In this document: piece after piece, positions 55,106 to 63,289 of the stretch
How positions within the stretch are numbered: the first letter of the stretch is position 1
Layout: each line of letters starts with the position of its first letter
Assembly: GCF_000319575.2 (NCBI RefSeq)
Contig: NC_021291.1
Coordinates: forward strand, 806,001 to 870,000
Source of the DNA: Spiribacter salinus M19-40
GTDB lineage: Bacteria > Pseudomonadota > Gammaproteobacteria > Nitrococcales > Nitrococcaceae
Length of the DNA: 64,000 bases
Reading direction: 5' to 3'
Program-made: the position numbers and the translations under genes
Notes under the pieces: generated by a model
Seen by the model: only the letters and a program-made list of their open reading frames with translations
Databases searched by the model: none
Told to the model about the DNA's origin: nothing

Positions 55106-55681
55106 TCAGTCCTCGTCATCCGGATGCGCTGCGTAAATCGCATTCACGTTGCGCAGATAACCTTTGTAATCCATACCCACGCCGAACACATAGCGCTCGG
55201 GTACCGTTAGCCCCGCGAAGTCCGCTTTCAAGCCAGGGACTCGAGCGGGATTAGGCTTATCCGCGAGCACTGCGGTCTGAACACTCGCCGCGCCCTCCTC
55301 CTGACAGGCCTCAAGCAACCCGCGGAAGGTGTGCCCCTCATCGAGAATGTCATCCACCAGGAGCACATGCCGGCCTCTGAGGGGGGTTTGAGGGCGGGCC
55401 AGCCATACCAGCTCACGGCCGGTCGTGGTCTTGTGATACCGAGTGGCGTGGATGTAATCCACCTCGAGGGGGAAATCGAGCCGGGAGAGCAAGCGACCCA
55501 GCGGGACGATGGCGCCAGTCATCACGCCAAGCAGCAACGGACGCGTGCCACTGAGCGCCGTTGAAATCGCCTCGCCCATGCGATCGAGCGCGGCCTCAAT
55601 GGCCGGTGCATCGTGCAGACATTCCGCACGGGCCATGACACCCGCCAGCTCGGTCGCATCCAATTCAACGCCCTGTGACAT
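55106..55681 (-). CDS. hpt: Hypoxanthine-guanine phosphoribosyltransferase
   Basis: A 191-residue type I phosphoribosyltransferase that salvages hypoxanthine/guanine to IMP/GMP. The PRPP loop LLVDDILDEGHTF is clear, with LLGVMTGAIVPLGRL upstream and PERYVFGVGMDYKGYLRN at the C-terminus. ATG 55681 follows GGAG at 6 bp; an in-frame ATG at 55705 is less likely. It precedes methylthioinosine phosphorylase; together the two would convert methylthioinosine to hypoxanthine and then IMP. Confidence 0.92.
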   Translation of the reverse strand: MSQGVELDATELAGVMARAECLHDAPAIEAALDRMGEAISTALSGTRPLLLGVMTGAIVPLGRLLSRLDFPLEVDYIHATRYHKTTTGRELVWLARPQTPLRGRHVLLVDDILDEGHTFRGLLEACQEEGAASVQTAVLADKPNPARVPGLKADFAGLTVPERYVFGVGMDYKGYLRNVNAIYAAHPDDED

Positions 55682-55711
55682 CCCCGACTCCGCATGGCTG
55701 ATCAATCCACC

Positions 55712-55740
55712 AGTATAGCGACGGCGCTAGAGAGCGGCCA
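55712..55740 (-). promoter_or_regulatory. Candidate promoter for hpt and methylthioinosine phosphorylase
   Basis: On the minus strand, TATACT (55712-55717, 5 of 6) is 17 bp downstream of TGGCCG (55735-55740, 3 of 6), inside the end of nagZ. Transcription would start near 55705, about 24 nt before the hpt ATG. Confidence 0.45.
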
Positions 55741-56734
55741 GCAGCTCCCGCGCTGCTTGGTAGTCGGCGCGCGCCTGCAGCGTCGCCAGGGGTTCTCCAC
55801 CCCGCCCATGCAGCCGGGCAAGGCGCAGGCCCCGCCCGCTTGAGTGTCCGCTCACCTCGGCAAGAATGGCATCCGCCTCACGCGCTGCATTGCCCAGTAC
55901 CGCCATGTCGCAGCCCGCCTGAAGCGCCGCCTGGACGCGGGCCTGGAGACTGCCGGCCCCAGCAGCTCCCGCCATCTCGAGGTCATCACTGAAGATGCTG
56001 CCCTCAAATCTCAGCGTCTCCCGGAGATACTGGATCCAGCGCGGCGAAAACCCCGCTGGGCAGTCTTCCATGGCTGGATAAGCCACATGCGCCATCATCA
56101 CACCAGCCAGGCCGTTGTCGATCAGGCGCCGGAAGGGCAACAAATCCTGGTGTTCGAGATCCGTCACTGATCGCGGGTCACGAGCGCTCGCCTCATGGGA
56201 GTCGGGGGCCGTGCCACCATGCCCGGGAAAGTGCTTACCCACACAGGCCATCCCTGCCTCACGCGCCCCGCGCTGCCAGGCCAGACCGAGCGTGGCCACC
56301 GTCTGCGCATCGGCGCCAAGCGCCCGATCACCAATCACCTGACTGATCCCATGATCCAAATCCAGAACCGGCGCGAAGCTGAAATCGACACCCAGCGCTC
56401 GGAGCTCCATGGCCATCAGCCAACCGGCACGCTGCGCGGCCTCCTGCGCCAGGCTTGGCGCACTCGCATAGGATCGAGCCAGGCGCTCAGCCGCCGGGAG
56501 TTCGGTGAGCCCAGCTCGGAAGCGTTGAACGCGCCCACCTTCCTGGTCCACCGCAATAAGCAGGGGCGGGTTCCTGAGCCCGCGAATTACCTCGGTTAAC
56601 CCAGCGAGCTGCGCCGGGTCGCGGTAATTACGGGCGAATAACAGCACACCGCCGACCGCTGGGTGACACAGCCGTTCACGCTCCTCACCGAGCAACTCAG
56701 TGCCAGCAATCCCCAGCATCAGTGGCCCGAGCAT
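55727..56734 (-). CDS. nagZ: Beta-N-acetylglucosaminidase NagZ
   Basis: NagZ removes GlcNAc from anhydro-muropeptides in the cytoplasm during peptidoglycan recycling and so influences AmpC-type induction. The 335-residue GH3 protein has AVDQEGGRVQRF, the KHFPGHGGTAPDSH active-site loop and the catalytic nucleophile in IFSDDLEM. There is no signal peptide, as expected of a cytoplasmic enzyme. Its start overlaps the YkuD-domain gene by 16 bp; an internal ATG at 56719 would form a TGATG junction but would cut the family N-terminus. Confidence 0.94.
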   Translation of the reverse strand: MLGPLMLGIAGTELLGEERERLCHPAVGGVLLFARNYRDPAQLAGLTEVIRGLRNPPLLIAVDQEGGRVQRFRAGLTELPAAERLARSYASAPSLAQEAAQRAGWLMAMELRALGVDFSFAPVLDLDHGISQVIGDRALGADAQTVATLGLAWQRGAREAGMACVGKHFPGHGGTAPDSHEASARDPRSVTDLEHQDLLPFRRLIDNGLAGVMMAHVAYPAMEDCPAGFSPRWIQYLRETLRFEGSIFSDDLEMAGAAGAGSLQARVQAALQAGCDMAVLGNAAREADAILAEVSGHSSGRGLRLARLHGRGGEPLATLQARADYQAARELLAAL

Positions 56735-57228
56735 GATGAATCCTCACTGATCAGCACCGGCATGCCGGGATAACACTTGGGAAACAGGCTGCAGATATCG
56801 GCATTGCCCATGCGAATACAACCCGCGGAGACCGGCTCACCGAGTCGGTCCTCATCAGAGGTGCCATGGATGTAGATCAGGCGTCGCAGCGTATCGACAT
56901 CACCCCCGCGATTACGGCCGGACTCGGCCCCCGTGAGCCAGAGAATGCGGGTCAGGATCCAGTCACGACCCGGGTTAGCCGCCATCAATTCCGGGGAGCA
57001 CGTCTGACCCGTCGCACGGCGGCCGACAAAAACGGATCGCAAAGGCGCCCCCGCGCCGATGCCAAGCCGTATCCGATGCCACCCGCGCGGCGTTTGACCA
57101 CTGCCATTGCACTCACCCGCCCCTGCCGCGGCCGTGGAAACGGGCCAGGCACCCAGACAGCGCTCCGCTTTTCTTAACTCGAGGACCTGTCGGGCAATCG
57201 AGATAGACAGCCAGTGACCCTGTGACAC
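56719..57228 (-). CDS. YkuD-domain L,D-transpeptidase/carboxypeptidase, no signal peptide
   Basis: A 169-residue protein made almost wholly of one YkuD domain. The catalytic pattern is present as IHGT, then SAGCIRM with the nucleophilic Cys (the common SHGC here reads SAGC). I chose a GTG start at 57228 because AGGAG lies 7-8 bp upstream. The frame is closed by a stop 13 codons further upstream, so no signal peptide fits. The enzyme should therefore be cytoplasmic. It is coupled to nagZ, a cytoplasmic muropeptide-recycling enzyme, which suggests it trims recycled muropeptides. A cytoplasmic YkuD-type L,D-carboxypeptidase (ElsL) is known in Acinetobacter. Transpeptidase activity is less likely without export. 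Confidence 0.8.
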   Translation of the reverse strand: MSQGHWLSISIARQVLELRKAERCLGAWPVSTAAAGAGECNGSGQTPRGWHRIRLGIGAGAPLRSVFVGRRATGQTCSPELMAANPGRDWILTRILWLTGAESGRNRGGDVDTLRRLIYIHGTSDEDRLGEPVSAGCIRMGNADICSLFPKCYPGMPVLISEDSSCSGH

Positions 57229-57307
57229 CGGGCAACTCCTGAATAAACCTGCTGCAATGATACGCTATCGGCTTTCGGCACACTGCAAGACGGGGACGGA
57301 TCGATCC

Positions 57308-58006
57308 ATGAAACGCCTGATACTGCTTCGCCATGGCCAGAGCACCTGGAATCTCGAGAACCGGTTTACCGGCTGGCATGACGTTGACCTGAGTGAGCGC
57401 GGCCGCCAGGAAGCCACTGAGGCGGGGCGATTGATGGAGAACGCTGACCTGGCACCCGAGGCGGTATTCAGCTCCGTGCTGACCCGCGCGATTCGCACCG
57501 CCTTTATGAGCCTGGATGTTCTGGATCGGCTGTGGATCCCGATGACGAAAGATTGGCGCCTGAATGAGCGCCATTACGGCGCATTGACTGGCCTAGACAA
57601 GGCTGAAACAGCCGAGCAATACGGCGATGAGCAGGTGCACGTCTGGCGACGCAGCTTTGCCACGCCGCCACCGCCACTGGACGCCGACGATCCACGCCAT
57701 CCGGTCCATGACCCTCGTTACGCGCATTTGCCCGCGGCCACATTGCCAGGCACCGAATCGCTTAAAGACACGCTGGCACGCGTTCTACCGTTTTATGAAT
57801 CGGATATTGCCCCTGCCCTAAAGCGTGTCGACACGCTGCTGATTGCAGCCCATGGCAATAGCTTGCGGGCGCTCGTCAAACACCTGGAAGGGCTATCGGA
57901 TGAGGCCATCACGGGGGTCGAAATCGCAACGGGCGATCCGCTGGTCTATGCCCTCGATGACCATCTAGCGGTAACGAGCAAGCACTCGCTGCGGGATGGA
58001 CAGTGA
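57308..58006 (+). CDS. gpmA: 2,3-bisphosphoglycerate-dependent phosphoglycerate mutase
   Basis: GpmA interconverts 3- and 2-phosphoglycerate using a phosphohistidine. The 232-residue protein has [20 protein letters not shown] with H9 of the RHG motif, the second His in [11 protein letters not shown] and [17 protein letters not shown] 57308 is the family start. Its stop overlaps the moaC GTG (GTGA). Confidence 0.95.
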   Translation: MKRLILLRHGQSTWNLENRFTGWHDVDLSERGRQEATEAGRLMENADLAPEAVFSSVLTRAIRTAFMSLDVLDRLWIPMTKDWRLNERHYGALTGLDKAETAEQYGDEQVHVWRRSFATPPPPLDADDPRHPVHDPRYAHLPAATLPGTESLKDTLARVLPFYESDIAPALKRVDTLLIAAHGNSLRALVKHLEGLSDEAITGVEIATGDPLVYALDDHLAVTSKHSLRDGQ

Positions 58007-58476
58007 GCGACCTCACCCACCTCAACCCGCAGGGTGAGGCCCACATGGTCGATGTCGGGGGTAAACCCGCAACGCAGCGAGTGGCGATCGCTGAGGGGCG
58101 GATTCACATGGCAGCGGCCACCCTGGAGGCGCTCCGGCAGGGCGACCTGAAAAAAGGCGATGCCCTTGGGACCGCGCGGATTGCCGGCATCATGGCCGCG
58201 AAGCGCACTGCCGAACTCATCCCACTCTGCCATCCCCTGCCGCTCACCCACTTGGAGGTTACGCTGACCCCCGAGCCTGAGAATCTGGCCGTGCACTGTG
58301 AAGTTCAGGCGGAAACCCGCGGCCAGACGGGCGTTGAGATAGAGGCACTCACCGCGGTTCAGACCGCCCTACTCACCGTCTATGACATGTGCAAGGCGCT
58401 GGACCGCGGCATGCAAATCGATGGTGTAGCACTCACCCACAAGCGCGGTGGGCGCACCGGCGACTGGTCGCGTTAG
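58003..58476 (+). CDS. moaC: Cyclic pyranopterin monophosphate synthase MoaC
   Basis: MoaC, with MoaA, turns GTP into cyclic pyranopterin monophosphate for molybdenum cofactor. The 157-residue protein has [36 protein letters not shown] and the late [11 protein letters not shown] and [12 protein letters not shown]. It starts with GTG inside the gpmA stop (GTGA) and overlaps the convergent phhB end by 4 bp. No other moa genes are in the window. Confidence 0.95.
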   Translation: MSDLTHLNPQGEAHMVDVGGKPATQRVAIAEGRIHMAAATLEALRQGDLKKGDALGTARIAGIMAAKRTAELIPLCHPLPLTHLEVTLTPEPENLAVHCEVQAETRGQTGVEIEALTAVQTALLTVYDMCKALDRGMQIDGVALTHKRGGRTGDWSR

Positions 58477-58805
58477 GCGTCTACCGCCTGATTGACCTTT
58501 GCCGCGAAGATGAAGTCATTTTCATGCAGCCCGCCAATGGCGTGGGTAAAAATCTCCACCTCGCAGTAGCCGTAGCCAAAGGTGATCTCGGGGTGATGAT
58601 CCTGATCTTCGGCAACCTCTCCGGCCTGGTTCGCCACGGTCTGCGCAGCCGCGAAGTCGCCTGTCTTGAACCGACGAGTGATGCGGGATGCATCATCGCT
58701 CAGTGTCCATCCAGGCACTTCAGCGAGGTAGGCCTGGGCCTGTTCGCGGGTCATCGGGTCAATCCCGCCCTGGCAGGGCGTGCACTGTTTCTCAGTTAAG
58801 CTCAT
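58473..58805 (-). CDS. phhB: Pterin-4a-carbinolamine dehydratase
   Basis: A 110-residue enzyme that dehydrates 4a-hydroxytetrahydropterin so the pterin cofactor of phenylalanine hydroxylase can be reused. The core [20 protein letters not shown] contains the catalytic histidines, and the N-terminal [10 protein letters not shown] is typical. ATG 58805 follows AAGGAGATC. No phenylalanine hydroxylase is seen in the window. Together with folM it points to a tetrahydromonapterin cycle. Confidence 0.93.
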   Translation of the reverse strand: MSLTEKQCTPCQGGIDPMTREQAQAYLAEVPGWTLSDDASRITRRFKTGDFAAAQTVANQAGEVAEDQDHHPEITFGYGYCEVEIFTHAIGGLHENDFIFAAKVNQAVDA

Positions 58806-58870
58806 GCGATCTCCTTGGTCTTCGTTCAACAAGATGTCCCGGGTTGGGGCGCTCCTATCTCTAGGCACGC

Positions 58871-59686
58871 CTAAGTGCCGGTTGGTTCCTCGCCTTCACG
58901 GGCCTTTGCGGTTTGGTAGGCAGCCTCGAGGCGCTCGAAACTCGCCTCCTCGAGCGTTTCGCCCGCTTCGGCAAGAACGGCTTCCAAACCCCTGAAGCGC
59001 CTCTCAAACTTGCGGTTACCGGCGCGTAGCGCGTGCTCAGCGTCGACCCCCGCCTGCCGCGCCAGATTAACGCAGGCGAGGAGCAAATCCCCGATCTCTT
59101 CTGCAACGTGCGCCTGATCGCGCGGCTCATCCGCGAGTGCCTCATCGAGTTCATCGAGCTCTTCGCGCACTTTATCGATGACCTGCCGGGGATCCGGCCA
59201 CTCAAACCCGACGCGCGCCGCGCGGCCCTGCAATTTGCGACTGCGCGTGAGCGCAGGCAGTGCCAGTGGCACACTATCTAGTGCCCCGGGACGGTCTGTG
59301 CCCGAGGTCCGTGCGAGCCGCTCGTCCGCTTTAATCGCCTCCCAGCTCGCGCGCTGGCCTTCAGCCGTGATCGGGCCGGCTTCGCCAAAAATATGCGGAT
59401 GACGCCGAATCAACTTATCCCGCACACCCGCCGCGATTGAGTCGAAGTCAAAGCTGCCCTCTTCCTCACCCAGGCGTGCATAGAACACCACCTGAAAAAG
59501 CAGATCGCCGAGCTCGTCGCGCATGTCCTCGCGATCATCCCGCTCGATGGCGTCAGCCACCTCATAGGCCTCCTCAAGGGTATGCGGCACGATCGAGGCG
59601 AAGGTCTGCTGAAGATCCCATGGGCAACCCTCAGCGGGATCCCGAAGCCGGGCCATAACCGCCAGCAGATCATCGAGCGCACTCAT
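58871..59686 (-). CDS. mazG: Nucleoside triphosphate pyrophosphohydrolase MazG
   Basis: A 271-residue two-domain MazG that hydrolyses nucleoside triphosphates to monophosphates, linked to starvation survival and removal of abnormal nucleotides. Both domains carry the metal-binding helices: E-E-x-Y-E in [12 protein letters not shown] with [13 protein letters not shown], and [11 protein letters not shown] with [12 protein letters not shown]. The CPWDLQQTF start is typical. Its ATG overlaps the yfcG stop by 4 bp. Confidence 0.95.
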   Translation of the reverse strand: MSALDDLLAVMARLRDPAEGCPWDLQQTFASIVPHTLEEAYEVADAIERDDREDMRDELGDLLFQVVFYARLGEEEGSFDFDSIAAGVRDKLIRRHPHIFGEAGPITAEGQRASWEAIKADERLARTSGTDRPGALDSVPLALPALTRSRKLQGRAARVGFEWPDPRQVIDKVREELDELDEALADEPRDQAHVAEEIGDLLLACVNLARQAGVDAEHALRAGNRKFERRFRGLEAVLAEAGETLEEASFERLEAAYQTAKAREGEEPTGT

Positions 59687-60375
59687 CGTTTTTGGTACTG
59701 ACTCGCGCCAAAGAGCTTCTCTTTTGCCTCGTCATCGAGTTTTGGTGGCCGGACGTCGGCAAGCACCGCAACACCCCGCTCCACGGCTGGCCGGGCTGCA
59801 ATGACGTCAAACCAGCGCTTGAGGTTCGGGAAATCGGCGAGTACCTGGCCCTGGTTTTCATAAGGCCGAATCCACGGGAAGCAGGCAATATCCGCGATGC
59901 TGTACATCTCGCCGGCGAGCCACTCCCGCCCAGCCAGGCGCCGATCGAGCACACCATAGAGCCGAGCGGCCTCATTGGTGTAGCGATTAACGGCGTAGTC
60001 GATCGTCTCGGGTGCGTACTGGCGGAAATGATGGGCCTGGCCCAGCATCGGCCCGAGGCCTCCCATCTGGAACATGAGCCACTCCAGGGTCTCGACGCGA
60101 CCACGCGGCCCAGTCGGCATCAATTCACCGGTTTTTTCTGCGAGATACATCAGCATAGCGCCGGATTCGAACACCGAAATGGGCTCCCCGCCGGGGCCGT
60201 CCGTATCAATCATCGCCGGAATCTTGTTGTTCGGGCTGATGCGCAGGAACTCTTCGGTAAACTGATCGCCCTGACCGATATTGATCGGATGCACGTCATA
60301 GCTCAGACCGAGCTCCTCGAGCGCAATGTGAACTTTGTGACCATTCGGTGTCGGCCAGGTATAGAGATCGATCAT
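59683..60375 (-). CDS. yfcG: Glutathione S-transferase-like disulfide oxidoreductase (YfcG)
   Basis: A 230-residue GST-fold protein close to E. coli YfcG, a glutathione-dependent disulfide-bond oxidoreductase. [14 protein letters not shown] has the T9 and N11 typical of the group, with [41 protein letters not shown] and [14 protein letters not shown] 60375 follows AAAGGATGG. It is divergent from ispG with only 27 bp between the starts and is coupled to mazG. Confidence 0.92.
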   Translation of the reverse strand: MIDLYTWPTPNGHKVHIALEELGLSYDVHPINIGQGDQFTEEFLRISPNNKIPAMIDTDGPGGEPISVFESGAMLMYLAEKTGELMPTGPRGRVETLEWLMFQMGGLGPMLGQAHHFRQYAPETIDYAVNRYTNEAARLYGVLDRRLAGREWLAGEMYSIADIACFPWIRPYENQGQVLADFPNLKRWFDVIAARPAVERGVAVLADVRPPKLDDEAKEKLFGASQYQKR

Positions 60376-60390
60376 GCCGTTACCATCCTT

Positions 60391-60396
60391 TATGAT
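60391..60396 (+). promoter_or_regulatory. -10 box of ispG predicting a leaderless mRNA
   Basis: TATGAT (60391-60396, 5 of 6) ends 6 bp before the ispG ATG, so the expected transcription start is the A of the start codon. The -35 candidate TCGATC (60368-60373) is weak (3 of 6) and lies inside yfcG. Confidence 0.5.
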
Positions 60397-60402
60397 TGCC
60401 GT

Positions 60403-61644
60403 ATGAATGAGATTCCCGGATATCAGCGTCGATATAGTGTGCCGGTCAAGGTGGGCCACGTCACGGTAGGGGGCGATGCACCCGTCGTTGTCCAGTCGAT
60501 GACCAACACGGACACCGTGGATGAGATCCGCACAGCCATCCAGGTGGCCGATCTGGCGCGGGCTGGCTCGGAGCTTGTGCGCATTACGGTGAACAACGAA
60601 GAGGCGGCCCGGGCCGTGCCGCGGATACGACAGCGTCTGGATGACATGGGCGTCGACGTTCCGCTGGTGGGCGACTTCCACTTTAACGGCCACCGGCTCC
60701 TCAAGGCGGTACCGGCCTGTGGCGAAGCGCTGGGCAAGCTGCGCATCAATCCCGGCAATGTTGGTAAAGGCAGTCGCCGTGACCCCCAGTTCGCCGAGGT
60801 CATCGAAATCGCTCGCGATCTCGATCGACCGGTGCGCATTGGTGTGAACTGGGGCAGCCTGGATCAGGATCTGCTCTCACGCATGATGGATGACAACGCC
60901 CGTCTCGCGAATCCCAGACCGCCTGAGGTGGTCATGAAAGACGCGGTCGTAACGTCTTCACTGGAGAGTGCTGAGCGTGCTGAAGCGCTCGGCCTCCCCC
61001 ATGACCGCATCATCATTTCCTGCAAAATGAGCCGGGTCCAGGATCTGATCAGCGTGTACCAGGATCTCGCCAACCGCTGTGACTTCCCGCTGCATCTGGG
61101 GCTGACTGAGGCCGGGATGGGCTCCAAAGGCATTGTGGCGTCCACGGCCGCCCTGTCGGTGCTGCTCCAGCAAGGGATCGGGGATACCATTCGCATTTCA
61201 CTCACGCCAGAGCCAGGTGGCGACCGGACCCAGGAAGTCGTGGTCGCCCAGGAAATCCTGCAGACAATGGGGCTGCGCAGCTTCACGCCGCTTGTCGCCG
61301 CCTGCCCGGGATGTGGCCGCACCACTAGCACCTTCTTCCAGGAACTGGCTGACGAGATCCAGTCCCACGTCCGGACCCGCATGCCCGAGTGGCAAGCGCA
61401 GTACCCGGGCGTTGAAGAGATGAGCCTTGCCGTTATGGGATGCGTGGTTAATGGGCCAGGTGAGAGCCGCCAGGCCGACATTGGCATCAGCCTGCCAGGC
61501 ACGGGAGAAAAGCCGGTCGCTCCCGTGTATGAGGATGGCGAGAAGACCGTCACCCTCAAGGGCGATAACATCGCTGAGGATTTCAAGGCGGTGGTGGAGC
61601 GCTATGTGGAACGTCGTTACGGCAATGGTATAACAACCCGCTGA
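60403..61644 (+). CDS. ispG: 4-hydroxy-3-methylbut-2-enyl diphosphate synthase
   Basis: IspG is the iron-sulfur enzyme of the sixth MEP step, giving HMBPP from cyclic diphosphate. The 413-residue protein is longer than E. coli IspG (372). Conserved parts include [25 protein letters not shown] and RINPGNVG. The [4Fe-4S] ligands are C301 and C304 (ACPGCGRTT) and C347 ([10 protein letters not shown]). The start at 60403 is the only ATG before conserved sequence. It ends 1 bp before the convergent fdxA end. Confidence 0.96.
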   Translation: MNEIPGYQRRYSVPVKVGHVTVGGDAPVVVQSMTNTDTVDEIRTAIQVADLARAGSELVRITVNNEEAARAVPRIRQRLDDMGVDVPLVGDFHFNGHRLLKAVPACGEALGKLRINPGNVGKGSRRDPQFAEVIEIARDLDRPVRIGVNWGSLDQDLLSRMMDDNARLANPRPPEVVMKDAVVTSSLESAERAEALGLPHDRIIISCKMSRVQDLISVYQDLANRCDFPLHLGLTEAGMGSKGIVASTAALSVLLQQGIGDTIRISLTPEPGGDRTQEVVVAQEILQTMGLRSFTPLVAACPGCGRTTSTFFQELADEIQSHVRTRMPEWQAQYPGVEEMSLAVMGCVVNGPGESRQADIGISLPGTGEKPVAPVYEDGEKTVTLKGDNIAEDFKAVVERYVERRYGNGITTR

Positions 61645-61645
61645 G

Positions 61646-61969
61646 TCATTCGCTAAGCTGCTCTCGCTTCGCCGTCACCACTGACCAGTCATCGGCATCA
61701 TCTGGCGGTGGCTCAGCCCGACTGATCACCGGCCACTGGTTGGCAAGCCGTGCGTTCAGGGCAATGAAGTCCTGCTGATCAGCGGGCACCTCGTCATCCG
61801 GGTAAATGGCATCCACGGGGCATTCCGCGACGCACACTGCGCAATCAATGCACTCCACCGGGTCGATCACCAGAAAATTGGGCCCGCCGTGGAAGCAGTC
61901 GACCGGGCAGACCTCGACACAGTCGGTATAGCGACAGCGGATGCAGGGCTCGGTGACGACATAGGTCAT
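61646..61969 (-). CDS. fdxA: Seven-iron ferredoxin FdxA
   Basis: A 107-residue ferredoxin of the Azotobacter FdI type with one [3Fe-4S] and one [4Fe-4S] cluster. MTYVVTEPCIRCRYTDC, VCPVDCFHGGPNF and CIDCAVCVAECPVDAI carry the ligands, and the C-terminal tail (DEVPADQQDFIALN) is also typical. It acts as a low-potential electron carrier or in redox response. Its ATG overlaps the upstream IscR-like gene by 4 bp (ATGA), so the two are translated together. Confidence 0.96.
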   Translation of the reverse strand: MTYVVTEPCIRCRYTDCVEVCPVDCFHGGPNFLVIDPVECIDCAVCVAECPVDAIYPDDEVPADQQDFIALNARLANQWPVISRAEPPPDDADDWSVVTAKREQLSE

Positions 61970-62451
61970 GAACCGGTCTCCCCGCTGGGTGCATGGCGCC
62001 GAGTCGCCAGGGCGCCACACACCTCGCAGCGCCACTCACGGCCCGCGTACTGCTGAAGGATGGTCTCGCGAATCTGCGGGCGTGCCACGAAGTCAGCGAG
62101 GGTGAACCTCCGAAGAAATGCCTCGATCTCGCTGGAAAGATGTGACCAAAGCGCTTCATCCAGCGCCGAGCCCACCCGTCTGGGCCCACTGGCACCGTCC
62201 ATGAGCGTCGTGATCTCGCCAATGGAGATGGCCTCCGCGGCTCGACCCAGCCGATAGCCACCCCCTGGCCCCGGTGTGCCCTGCACCAGGCCTTCACGAC
62301 GAAGGCGCCAGAAAATCTGATCGATGTAGGACATGGAGATGCCCTGACAGACAGACACTTCCGCCAACGGCACCGCACCCGTGTCTTGGTGGACGGCCAG
62401 ATGCATCAGTGCGCTGACGGCATAACGGCTTTTCGCAGACAGACGGATCAT
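61966..62451 (-). CDS. Rrf2/IscR-like transcription regulator lacking the cluster cysteines
   Basis: A 161-residue Rrf2-family regulator. The N-terminal winged helix is very like IscR (RLSAKSRYAVSAL, PLAEVSVCQGISMSYIDQIF, RLRREGLVQGTPGPGGGY). Where IscR has three Cys (92, 98 and 104) for its [2Fe-2S] cluster, this protein reads MDGASGPRRVGSALDEALW with none. A CEVC pair lies near the C-terminus instead. The dimerisation helix LWSHLSSEIEAFLRRFTLADF is kept. It may be an IscR paralog that acts without the usual cluster, or one that binds metal by another route. It is coupled to fdxA by ATGA and lies 16 bp after thiD. Confidence 0.88.
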   Translation of the reverse strand: MIRLSAKSRYAVSALMHLAVHQDTGAVPLAEVSVCQGISMSYIDQIFWRLRREGLVQGTPGPGGGYRLGRAAEAISIGEITTLMDGASGPRRVGSALDEALWSHLSSEIEAFLRRFTLADFVARPQIRETILQQYAGREWRCEVCGALATRRHAPSGETGS

Positions 62452-62467
62452 CTGCGTAGTATGCCAA

Positions 62468-63289
62468 TCAGCGAGCGATCTGTGGGGCCGCAAACGGAAT
62501 CACGGTGTGTCCATGATTCACAGGACCGTGTCCGGTACCAAGCGGCACCGCCGTCTCAAGCGCCTGCTGGAGATAATCTCGCGCTCGCTCAACTGCAGCA
62601 GGCAGAGCCATCCCCCGGCCAATGCCCTCAGCGATCGCCGAGGCCAGGGTGCAGCCGGTGCCATGGTCACTGGTGGTGGCGATGCGAGGATGATGCAGCC
62701 TCAGGTAACCCCCAGCGTGGGCGAACACATCAACCAGGTCATCGCTGGATAAATGCCCGCCCTTGAGCAAAACGGCGTCACAGCCCAGGGCCCGCAGCGC
62801 ATCGGCGGCGTCCTGCATTTCATCAGCGCTTTGAATGCGTTGGCCCAAGAGCGCTTCCGCCTCAGGAATATTGGGAGTAATCACGCTCGCCTGCGGGATC
62901 AGGCGCTCACGCAGCCGGTTCATGGCAGCGTCATCCACCAGCCGATCACCGCTTTGCGCCACCATGACCGGATCAACAACGAGCGGCACATTGGGCGCCC
63001 GCGCGGTCAGACAATCCGCAATCGCATCGATCACGGCCGGCGCATGGAGCATGCCGGTTTTAATGCAATCAGCGCCCAGATCATCCAGTACAGAGTCCAT
63101 CTGTGCGCGAATAAACGCCTCAGGGATTCCCATGACGGACTGTACACCGAGGGTATTTTGCGCCGTTAGCGCGGTCACTGCGGTCATGGCATACCCCTCG
63201 AGGGCGCAAACCGTTTTAATATCCGCTTGGATGCCGGCCCCGCCTCCCGCGTCAGACCCGGCCACAATCAGAATGCGTGCGGGCGTCAT
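62468..63289 (-). CDS. thiD: Hydroxymethylpyrimidine/phosphomethylpyrimidine kinase ThiD
   Basis: ThiD makes HMP-PP for thiamine synthesis by two phosphorylations. The 273-residue ribokinase-fold enzyme has AGSDAGGGAGIQADIK, VDPVMVAQSG, TPNIPEAEALLG, VLLKGGH and the catalytic anion hole and base in SDHGTGCTLASA. It overlaps the upstream acyl-CoA ligase by 4 bp. No other thi genes are in the window. Confidence 0.95.
   Translation of the reverse strand: MTPARILIVAGSDAGGGAGIQADIKTVCALEGYAMTAVTALTAQNTLGVQSVMGIPEAFIRAQMDSVLDDLGADCIKTGMLHAPAVIDAIADCLTARAPNVPLVVDPVMVAQSGDRLVDDAAMNRLRERLIPQASVITPNIPEAEALLGQRIQSADEMQDAADALRALGCDAVLLKGGHLSSDDLVDVFAHAGGYLRLHHPRIATTSDHGTGCTLASAIAEGIGRGMALPAAVERARDYLQQALETAVPLGTGHGPVNHGHTVIPFAAPQIAR

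Noticed and set aside
59692-60402. In-frame upstream extension of ispG by over 230 codons
   Set aside because: It runs antisense through yfcG, has no homology, and the IspG family starts at [18 protein letters not shown].
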